From IMG/VR virus record IMGVR_UViG_3300009132_000005, positions 1 to 64,000 of that record: a stretch of 64,000 nt of DNA. One strand, 5' to 3'. The notes beneath the pieces were generated by a model. The model made no database searches, was not told where the DNA came from, and was given only the letters and a program-made list of their open reading frames with translations. Each line of letters starts with the position of its first letter. Position 1 is the stretch's first letter. This document shows positions 57,700-64,000 of the stretch, one piece after another. Made by a program: the position numbers and the translations under genes. The stretch is from a virus.

Positions 57700-58570
57700 C
57701 AAACCAATGCTAGCGCACAAGTTCGACGACAAAAGAGTCGACTGGTCGCAACCCGTATACATACAACCTAAGCTTGACGGCGTTAGGTGTTTAATTAAAA
57801 GAGTATCAGACTTTCCTGGTCAAGAGCATTTAGCCTCTTTCAGTGTAAAAGCATACTCACGTACAGGTAAAGAATTTAAAAATGTAAGGCATATTACAAA
57901 TGCTTTGAAAGGATTTTTCTTTCATAACCCTGATGTAACACTCGATGGCGAGTTATACAACCACAAACTAAAAAACGACTTTGAAAAAATTATTTCATTA
58001 GTTCGTAAACAAAAACCTACCGATACTGACAGGCGTGATGCTCAACATCTCGTGCAGTTTCACGCATACGATTACTTTGATGGTGTCAAATATGACAGCT
58101 ACAAAACTCGTATGCAACAACTTGTAACGTCAGACATATATGACGCTCAGATCAAGTATGTACCTGCTAAGTTAGTTGATAGCTACAATTATGCTAGAGA
58201 ATTACATCAAGAGTTTCTTGATCAGGGTTACGAAGGCTCTATCATTAGACTTGATGGTCTGTACAAACACGGTAGGTCTTACGATCTAATGAAGTTTAAA
58301 GACTTCAGCGACACTGAAGCGACTATCATTGGTTATGAATTAGGTAAAGGTAAAAGGACAGGCACGCTCGGCAAGTTCATAATGCTAGATGACGAAGGTG
58401 TAAAGTTCGGTTGTCCACCGGGCAAAGGTTATACCTACAAGGATTTAGCTGATATGCTCAAAAACGTTAATGACTATATCGGTCAGCGTGCTACCTTCAC
58501 CTATTTTCAACGAACACAAGCTGGTAGCTACAGACACCCGCTGTTTAAATGTATTAGAAATTATGAGTAA
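57692..58570 (+). CDS. ATP-dependent DNA ligase
   Basis: 292 residues, small ligase. Motif I YIQPKLDGVRC (nucleotidylated Lys 27), III LDGELY, IV YEGSIIRL and V LMKFKDF are visible. The C-terminal part (GTLGKFIMLDDEGVKFGCPPGKGYTYKDL and RQRATFTYFQ-like end) is the OB-fold. Seals nicks in replication and repair. Overlaps the preceding gene by 8 bases and the next by 8. Confidence 0.9.
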   Translation: MINKPMLAHKFDDKRVDWSQPVYIQPKLDGVRCLIKRVSDFPGQEHLASFSVKAYSRTGKEFKNVRHITNALKGFFFHNPDVTLDGELYNHKLKNDFEKIISLVRKQKPTDTDRRDAQHLVQFHAYDYFDGVKYDSYKTRMQQLVTSDIYDAQIKYVPAKLVDSYNYARELHQEFLDQGYEGSIIRLDGLYKHGRSYDLMKFKDFSDTEATIIGYELGKGKRTGTLGKFIMLDDEGVKFGCPPGKGYTYKDLADMLKNVNDYIGQRATFTYFQRTQAGSYRHPLFKCIRNYE

Positions 58571-58673
58571 ATTAATATGGCAACTATACAACGAAAACTT
58601 AATATCGGAAGAGGTAGCAAACCTCTTATTAGACAAACATTATAATAGATTAAACAACAAAAGATATAAATGA
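58563..58673 (+). CDS. Small protein after the ligase, 36 residues
   Basis: SKLIWQLYNENLISEEVANLLLDKHYNRLNNKRYK from the ATG at 58563, inside the ligase stop (GAGTAA). Helical, ends basic. The next gene overlaps its stop. Unknown. Confidence 0.5.
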   Translation: MSKLIWQLYNENLISEEVANLLLDKHYNRLNNKRYK

Positions 58674-59179
58674 ATATATTTTATTTAGATGCTGATCCAG
58701 TTAAAGCTGCAAAACTACAATACAATAAACATGTAGTTAAGATGATACTTGAATCAGCTCAAATGCTTTGTACTGCACATCATTGTTATGGTAATGCAGA
58801 ACAAAAACTAAATGTACCATACAAACAAGCTCATTTAAATCACCCATCAACCGTGTGGGCTAGAAAATCTAGAGCTACATATAGATGGTTATATTTACAT
58901 ATGATGGCATTAGGTGATGAGTACAGTAAACGATATGGAAAAAAACATTTAACAATAACTAAATGTGCTGAGTTCCTAAACGTTCCACCTGTACATATAC
59001 AAGGTGATGAGTTTACACAACCACCACAAGCTATGCCAGATGAATACAAGCGTGATTGTGCTATACACGCGTACTGGCTGTACTATGTACACGAGAAGAA
59101 AAATATAGCGCATAACAAAGAAAAATTATATGATAAAGAGTATATTAGTAAGCATTTTGGTTACAGCGACTGTATATAA
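58670..59179 (+). CDS. Conserved phage protein with KHVVKMILESAQML motif
   Basis: 169 residues: NIFYLDADPVKAAKLQYNKHVVKMILESAQMLCTAHHCYG, HLNHPSTVWARKSRATYRWLYLHMMALGDEYSKRYGKKH, PPQAMPDEYKRDCAIHAYWLYY. This is a family I recall from many cyano- and marine phages, for which I have no reliable function, although its conserved His/Arg/Asp residues suggest an enzyme, perhaps a DNA repair glycosylase. Do not over-interpret. Confidence 0.65.
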   Translation: MNIFYLDADPVKAAKLQYNKHVVKMILESAQMLCTAHHCYGNAEQKLNVPYKQAHLNHPSTVWARKSRATYRWLYLHMMALGDEYSKRYGKKHLTITKCAEFLNVPPVHIQGDEFTQPPQAMPDEYKRDCAIHAYWLYYVHEKKNIAHNKEKLYDKEYISKHFGYSDCI

Positions 59180-59471
59180 TGCAGAACCTAACCAAACAGA
59201 TGACACTCCTTTTATTACAGCATCAGGTGCTATAATACAAGAGTGTTGTCCAGGTGACCATAGGTGGTTAGCCGTAAGTAGAGATCTTGAAGCTCTTGGT
59301 TTCGTATTTGGCGCAAAAGTACAAATATCAGGAACAGGTAGGTTTGACGGTATATGGACTGTACAAGATAGAATGAACAAGAGATATGTTAGATCAATTG
59401 ATTTATTAGTTGATGACCACATAAAACTTGGCAAATGGTACAACGTTAAAATAAAATTATTAGAAAAATAA
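59130..59471 (+). CDS. Secreted 3D (double-psi beta-barrel) domain protein
   Basis: 113 residues. Short signal-like N-terminus (IKSILVSILVTATVYNA), then FITASGAIIQECCPGDHRWLAVSRDLEALGFVFGAKVQISGTGRFDGIWTVQDRMNKRYVRSIDLLV. This fits the 3D/RlpA-like barrel of peptidoglycan lytic proteins, with aspartates in VQDR and SIDL. Overlaps the previous gene by 50 bases. A peptidoglycan-acting protein in an early region is unusual; it could remodel the wall during replication or delay lysis. Confidence 0.6.
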   Translation: MIKSILVSILVTATVYNAEPNQTDDTPFITASGAIIQECCPGDHRWLAVSRDLEALGFVFGAKVQISGTGRFDGIWTVQDRMNKRYVRSIDLLVDDHIKLGKWYNVKIKLLEK

Positions 59472-59514
59472 TTTTTATGACACAAGGTATTAATATATAA
59501 TTAGTAATAAGCAA

Positions 59515-60153
59515 ATGTCACAAGACAGAAATTTAAAATGGTTAAATGATAGGCGCATCGTATACAGAAGAGATCCTGATACTGATGTACCTACCATAGA
59601 AACCGATCAATATAAATACTACTCTGATGGTACGTATCAGTGTTATCACTTGTTTAATAGCAAGGCTAAGATAACTACATACAAATCATTGAAGTGGCAC
59701 ATGCTTGTTTTATATTACCTTAATATTGATGGCATCGAAGGTGACCATTGGTCATTAGAAGATGACATGCGAGCTGTATTTAAATTTATAGCTAATAAAG
59801 AAAATGGTTTTGTAACCTTCTTCATTAAACAGAGAATATTACATGAAATGATAGAAGATGTTTTTAACCAAGGTGGTGATCCACCTAATAACAAACTACG
59901 TAAAGTAGTATTTAAACCGTACTCTGGGTTAGACTTGAGTGGAAAATTAAAAATTGTAGGTCAGTTGATAGGTAGATCTTCAAACGTAGACGAAGAAGCT
60001 GTTTACCAATGCATGTTAGATTTAAACCATTATAATAAGAAAATAACATGGGGTAGAGTAGCAGGTTTACTTGATTGTTCTACAAGAACTATTTACAGAA
60101 ATTTAACAAAACAATTAAAGAAAGAAAAACAAATATTAAATGAAGAGTTATAA
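59515..60153 (+). CDS. Helix-turn-helix protein upstream of the sigma factor
   Basis: 212 residues. The C-terminus has KKITWGRVAGLLDCSTRTIYRNLTKQLKKEK, a helix-turn-helix of the AraC/HTH type (G-x-L-x-x-S-x-R-T-x-x-R). The N-terminal part (RRDPDTDVPTIETDQYKYYSDGTYQCY, DDMRAVFKFIANKENGFVTFFIKQR) has no recognised fold. Its stop lies inside the sigma factor start, so the two may act together in gene control. Confidence 0.6.
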   Translation: MSQDRNLKWLNDRRIVYRRDPDTDVPTIETDQYKYYSDGTYQCYHLFNSKAKITTYKSLKWHMLVLYYLNIDGIEGDHWSLEDDMRAVFKFIANKENGFVTFFIKQRILHEMIEDVFNQGGDPPNNKLRKVVFKPYSGLDLSGKLKIVGQLIGRSSNVDEEAVYQCMLDLNHYNKKITWGRVAGLLDCSTRTIYRNLTKQLKKEKQILNEEL

Positions 60154-60907
60154 CGTATCTAACTATATCAGATGGAAAAAAGATATAGAAATAAAAATAC
60201 ATAATTTACCTGAAGTTATAAACGGTGATTTTACTATATATAACAGAGAGCAGATGATAATTTGTTTTACACCTTTAGTAGAAAATCTATCAAGAAAGTT
60301 TTCCACTACACAACAAGCATCAGGTGTTATGGATATTATGGATTTAATACAAGAGGGTAATTCAGGTTTAATAAAAGCTGTTGACAGGTTAGATTATACA
60401 ACACTTAAAGATTCTGAAGATCAAGAAAAAACATTAAAGTCGTTTTTATCTAAAAGAATAAAAGGACATATACGTAGAGCAGTAGATATTAATCGTGGAG
60501 ACATGAGAATACCTGAACACAAGCTAAATGAAATACGTAGAAATTTTGGTAAAGATAAAAAAATGGTATCAATGTTTTTTAATTCTATATTTTTAAGTAT
60601 AGATGATAAACCAAATCAAGATGATGATTCTGTTTATCAAATACCAGATAAATCAGAACCATACAATATGAACTTACTTAACGTTTATTTAAAAGGTTTA
60701 ATGAAAAAGTTTTTAAATTTTAAAGAGTATGAAGTACTTAGGTTAAGTTATGGTTTAGACTGTGATAAGCACTCAGCTAAACAAATTGCAGCTGAGTTAA
60801 ATATTGAAGGCTCAAGCTCTTATGTTAGAGTTTCGCAGCTTAAAAAACAAGCAGTAAATAAACTAATAGATAATTGTGATCACTCGCAAGTGCTTGATTA
60901 TCTTTAG
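60140..60907 (+). CDS. RNA polymerase sigma factor (sigma-70 family)
   Basis: 255 residues. Region 2: LVENLSRKFS...DIMDLIQEGNSGLIKAVDRLDY then FLSKRIKGHIRRAVDINRGDMRIPEHK. Region 4: LNFKEYEVLRLSYGLDCDKHSAKQIAAELNIEGSSSYVRVSQLKKQAVNKL. There is no region 1.1, and the middle has a variable linker with IDDKPNQDDDSVYQIPDKS (region 3 replacement). It probably redirects host RNA polymerase to late phage promoters. Confidence 0.9.
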   Translation: MKSYNVSNYIRWKKDIEIKIHNLPEVINGDFTIYNREQMIICFTPLVENLSRKFSTTQQASGVMDIMDLIQEGNSGLIKAVDRLDYTTLKDSEDQEKTLKSFLSKRIKGHIRRAVDINRGDMRIPEHKLNEIRRNFGKDKKMVSMFFNSIFLSIDDKPNQDDDSVYQIPDKSEPYNMNLLNVYLKGLMKKFLNFKEYEVLRLSYGLDCDKHSAKQIAAELNIEGSSSYVRVSQLKKQAVNKLIDNCDHSQVLDYL

Positions 60908-60980
60908 GTTATAGAGTGAAAAATCGTTAAATGATGTTCACTAATATGTAATTATAATATAGACTAAAATCAAATTAAAT

Positions 60981-61493
60981 ATGACTTTAAATGAAAAGCT
61001 GGCTCAGATCCAGACTAAGTTTAAATCGAAGAAAAGTAGATTTAACTCCTTCGGCAAATACAACTTCCGATCAGCCGAAGACATTCTCGAAGCAACCAAG
61101 CCCTATTTATTAGAATTAGGAGTGTCAGTAACTATAAACGAAAAACTCGTTGTAGATACTAACTTTCCTATCATAGAGTCTACAGCTACTGTTAGTGATG
61201 GCGACAATGCTATACACGCAACAGCTTTAGTTGGTGTAGACCTAGATCAGAAAGGTATGCAAATGCCTCAAAAGTTCGGCGCAGCATCGAGTTATGGGAA
61301 GAAATATGCATTAGGAAATTTATTCTTAATTGATGACACTGCAGACAGTGATGCAACAAATACTCACGGCTTACCTATGGATAAAGTAGCTATACAAAAA
61401 GCTAAAAACTTTGTACAAGCAGGTGGTAAATTAGAAGCAATCAAAAAGAAATATAATGTAACTCCTGAAATAGAAAAACAAATAACATTATAG
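60981..61493 (+). CDS. ERF-family single-strand annealing protein
   Basis: 170 residues. FGKYNFRSAEDILEATKPYLLELG and GAASSYGKKYALGNLFLIDDTADSD are hallmark blocks of ERF-type annealases, which pair complementary single strands in recombination. Preceded by a 73-base gap that contains TATAAT near 60954. Followed by the exonuclease two bases later: an exonuclease/annealase pair like Redβ/Redα. Confidence 0.85.
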   Translation: MTLNEKLAQIQTKFKSKKSRFNSFGKYNFRSAEDILEATKPYLLELGVSVTINEKLVVDTNFPIIESTATVSDGDNAIHATALVGVDLDQKGMQMPQKFGAASSYGKKYALGNLFLIDDTADSDATNTHGLPMDKVAIQKAKNFVQAGGKLEAIKKKYNVTPEIEKQITL

Positions 61494-61494
61494 T

Positions 61495-62226
61495 ATGACT
61501 AAAAAAGAAATTCTAAAGAAGTTAGAAAATGATGAAGATTATTATGGAGACTTCGGTAGAAAGTATTTAAGTAACTCAGACATAGGTACTTTACTTACTA
61601 ATCCATTAGCGTTTGGTAAGCCTAGTAAGCCATCGTCAGCGTTTCTTATAGGTGGATATTTTCATACTTGTATACTTGAACCAGATAAATTAAAAAAGTA
61701 TAAAATTATAGAGTCAACAAGTAGAAATACAAAAGCTTACAAAGAAATGTCAGGTGGAGAACTATGTCTGTTACAACATGAGGTAGATGGCATAGAATTA
61801 ATGTCAGACAAAATGATGTCAAATGAAGTTTGTAAAAGTTTAATACAAGGTAAAAACAATGAGTATGAAGTTCCTGGTTTAAAAAAGCTAGGTAGCTATA
61901 TGTGGAAAGGTAAAGCAGATATTGTGAACCATGATGATAAATTAGTAATTGATTTGAAGACAACAGCAGATATAAATAAATTTAAATGGTCTGCATCTAA
62001 ATACAATTACGATTCACAAGCATACATTTACAGAAAATTATTTGGCTATGATATGGTATTTATTGTTATAGACAAAACTACACATCAAATAGGTATATTT
62101 GACTGTTCGTCTGAGTTTTATGAAAAAGGCAAAGACAAGGTTGATAGAGCAGAAAAAGCTTATGAGCTGTTCTATAAATCTGAGGGCTTCGACCCTAAAC
62201 AATATTTCATAAGCAAAACACTTTAA
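61495..62226 (+). CDS. PD-(D/E)XK exonuclease, partner of the annealase
   Basis: 243 residues. FLIGGYFHTCILEP (His 57), then WKGKADIVNHDDKLVIDLKTT (Asp 142, Asp 153, Lys 155) give the PD-(D/E)XK core of YqaJ/RecE-like exonucleases. Makes 3' single-stranded tails for the ERF annealase. Starts two bases after it, in the same operon. Confidence 0.85.
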   Translation: MTKKEILKKLENDEDYYGDFGRKYLSNSDIGTLLTNPLAFGKPSKPSSAFLIGGYFHTCILEPDKLKKYKIIESTSRNTKAYKEMSGGELCLLQHEVDGIELMSDKMMSNEVCKSLIQGKNNEYEVPGLKKLGSYMWKGKADIVNHDDKLVIDLKTTADINKFKWSASKYNYDSQAYIYRKLFGYDMVFIVIDKTTHQIGIFDCSSEFYEKGKDKVDRAEKAYELFYKSEGFDPKQYFISKTL

Positions 62227-62236
62227 ATTTTATTAT

Positions 62237-62416
62237 ATGGCAAGAACAAGAAAAACGCAAACAAGAGTTTGCTCAGTAACAGGTTTAGAAACTAGTGTAA
62301 ACAATTTTTATGCTAATCAAAACCATGTAAAGGCAGTAGATAATCTACGAAGAACAACTGGCGCAACAAAAGATCAGTTGGCAAGAATGTTTAACCAAAT
62401 TAATCAATACGTATAA
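62237..62416 (+). CDS. Small basic protein, 59 residues
   Basis: ARTRKTQTRVCSVTGLETSVNNFYANQNHVKAVDNLRRTTGATKDQLARMFNQINQYV, found by hand between the exonuclease and SSB. The N-terminus is basic; helices follow. Stop followed one base later by the next ATG. Perhaps a DNA-binding replication helper. Confidence 0.65.
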   Translation: MARTRKTQTRVCSVTGLETSVNNFYANQNHVKAVDNLRRTTGATKDQLARMFNQINQYV

Positions 62417-62417
62417 T

Positions 62418-62729
62418 ATGGCAAGTATAATAGCTACAAGTATTGACCTTACTAAAATACCTAAAGATAAAATTATCGAAGGTAAAAAAGGTAAATACTT
62501 ACCGATTACTATTACCATAAACGATGAGATCGATCAGTTTGGCAATCAAGGTCCTGTGACTGTACAACAGACAAAGGAAGAAAGAGATGCTAAAGTTGAA
62601 AAGACTTATCTTGGTAATGTAAAGGTTGTCTGGACAAATGACGTTAATGTTAGTCCAGCTCCTAAGCAAGAGCCAGTAGCTCAAGCAGCACCAGTTGCTC
62701 AAGCTCCGGCTGATGATTTACCGTTTTAA
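62418..62729 (+). CDS. ssb: Single-stranded DNA-binding protein
   Basis: 103 residues with an SSB-type acidic tail DDLPF after a Pro/Ala/Gln-rich linker (APKQEPVAQAAPVAQAPA). The body (IIATSIDLTKIPKDKIIEGKKGKYLPITITIN..., EKTYLGNVKVVWT) is short but consistent with an OB-fold. Protects single-stranded DNA in replication and recombination and likely docks partner proteins via its tail. Confidence 0.75.
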   Translation: MASIIATSIDLTKIPKDKIIEGKKGKYLPITITINDEIDQFGNQGPVTVQQTKEERDAKVEKTYLGNVKVVWTNDVNVSPAPKQEPVAQAAPVAQAPADDLPF

Positions 62730-62739
62730 ATATTATAGA

Positions 62740-64000
62740 TGCAAGTAGAAAGTAAAGAGATCAATGGATTTTTGATTGATGAGTTCAATCAATATGGCCT
62801 TGAAGTGGGTAAAACACAGGGGATTTGTCCTCTGTGTTCTCACACAAGGAAGCCCAAAAACCAGAAGCTTAAATGCTCTAGTTATGATTGGGAACGTGGT
62901 CTCGGTACTTGCCACAACTGTAATTCAACTTATCAACTACATACTTACGAACGTAAGGGTGCTAGCGATCGTGAATACGTTCGACCGAGTTTCTCTACAA
63001 AAACTCACAAAGCACCGAGTAGTAAAGTTGTAGAATGGTTTAAGTCAAGGTGTATATCTCAGCAGACTCTCGAAGATTTAAACGTCTCCGAGGGTCCTGA
63101 GTTTATGCCACAAACTGGTAAAACTGAGAACACAATTAAGTTTAATTACTTCATGGGTAATAAACTTATAAATATAAAATATAGAGATGGTGCTAAAAAC
63201 TTTAAGTTATATAAAGGCGCTGAAAAAGTATTTTATAATATTAACAGTATAGTTAACCATGAAGCATGTGTAATAGTTGAAGGTGAAATAGATGCTTTAT
63301 CATTACACGAGGCAGGTGTGCCTAACGTAGTATCAGTGCCTAACGGCGCAACGTTAAATCACAACAACTTAGATTATCTTGATAATTGTATAGATTACTT
63401 TGAAGATAAAACTAAGATAATATTAGCAGTAGATGCTGATGAGCCAGGTCAAATGTTAAAACAAGAGTTTATACGTAGACTTGGTGCTGAGAACTGTTAT
63501 ATAGTAGATTTTGAAGACTGTAAAGATGCTAATGAGTATTTAATTAAACATGGCAAAGATAAACTTCAAAATGCTATACACAGCGCGCAGCAAGTACCTT
63601 TAGAAAATGTAACAACACTTAAAAATGTAGAAAATGATCTTAAAGACTTTGTTAAAAACGGTTTTAAACCAGGGTTTCAAGTTGGTTTACCAAATTTCGA
63701 CGAAGTATTCAGTACATACACTGGTCAGTTCATTACTGTTACTGGTATACCTAGTAGCGGTAAGTCTGATTTTGTTGATCAGATGGTTGTAGGTTATAAT
63801 AAGATGTATGGTTGGAAAACAGCCTTTGCATCACCTGAAAATCAGCCTATATATTTACACGCTCATAAGCTTATGCGTAAAACATGGGGTGATATGCCAT
63901 CTAGACATGACATAGGTGGTGGTAAATGGAAACAAGTATCAGATCATGTTAACGACAATTATTACTTTATTGATATGGATAAATATAGTCTAGAATCAGT
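62740..64000 (+). CDS. DNA primase-helicase (T7 gp4-like), cut by the window end
   Basis: At least 420 residues; the window ends inside the gene. Zinc-binding CPLC...CHNC (Cys 30, 33, 58, 61), then a TOPRIM domain (CVIVEGEIDALSLHEAG about residue 180; ILAVDADEPGQ), then a RecA-like helicase with Walker A TGIPSSGKSDF (about 335). Same layout as T7 gp4: primase and replicative helicase in one chain. Completes the replication set with SSB and the recombination pair. Confidence 0.9.

Noticed and set aside
1-64000. Prophage or lysogeny signs, IS elements, CRISPR arrays
   Set aside because: No integrase, repressor, transposase, terminal repeats or spacer-like repeats were seen in the window.

Overview
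The window is a 64 kb slice of a large, AT-rich, lytic-type tailed phage, most likely a podovirus-like virus of a marine member of the Bacteroidetes (Flavobacteriia). The host inference rests on three things seen in the sequence. Exported proteins have signal peptides cleaved before Gln (ends SIGQ, TFAQ, SAQ). Genes are preceded by A/T-rich leaders with no obvious Shine-Dalgarno. A complete outer-membrane barrel gene of flavobacterial style is present. No integrase, repressor, transposase or CRISPR array was seen. No DNA or RNA polymerase gene lies in the window, so the genome continues beyond it; the nrdB gene is cut at the left edge and a primase-helicase at the right edge.

Layout. (1) 1-5.16 kb, plus strand: ribonucleotide reductase (nrdB, nrdA), a JmjC/cupin_4-type oxygenase, a small cupin and two glycosyltransferases (GT8-like, GT29 sialyltransferase-like). 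(2) 5.12-9.67 kb, minus strand: small Lys/Arg-rich proteins, then an envelope/lysis cassette with an M15 endolysin, two lipoproteins, a thioredoxin-fold exported protein, two paralogous membrane/coiled-coil proteins and an outer-membrane barrel. (3) 9.7-38.4 kb, minus strand: virion module with a 2819-residue multi-domain protein, internal proteins, a 2071-residue tail nozzle-like protein, connectors, major capsid protein, scaffold, portal, terminase and a protein that looks like two fused GroES domains. (4) 38.5-47.1 kb, minus strand: a third glycosyltransferase, two Thr/Asn/Ser-repeat fibres flanking a methyltransferase-like gene, and more fibres. (5) 47.1-52.2 kb, minus strand: holin, EF-hand-like and metallopeptidase-like small proteins, a winged-helix-like protein, GroES and GroEL. 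(6) 52.2-52.7 kb: divergent control region. (7) 52.7-64 kb, plus strand: many tiny early genes, a tRNA-Met, structured RNA, DNA ligase, a sigma factor, an ERF annealase plus PD-(D/E)XK exonuclease plus SSB set, and a primase-helicase.

How it works together. Transcription diverges from 52.2-52.7 kb: early/replication genes run right (and, if the genome is circular or permuted, on into the RNR genes at the left edge), and virion/lysis genes run left, the two meeting tail to tail at about 5.1 kb. The most striking undescribed signal is a 24-bp bipartite element, AAATACGA-N8-GGATAATA, found six times on the plus strand of the early region and once on the minus strand of the divergent region, always with exactly 8 nt between halves. 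It is a strong candidate for a phage-specific early promoter. Other unusual systems are the chaperonin set (GroEL, GroES, double GroES), the Thr-repeat fibres beside sugar-transfer genes, a virus-encoded outer-membrane barrel, and a 3' tRNA-like structured RNA.

All family assignments come from reading motifs by eye; none was confirmed by database search.
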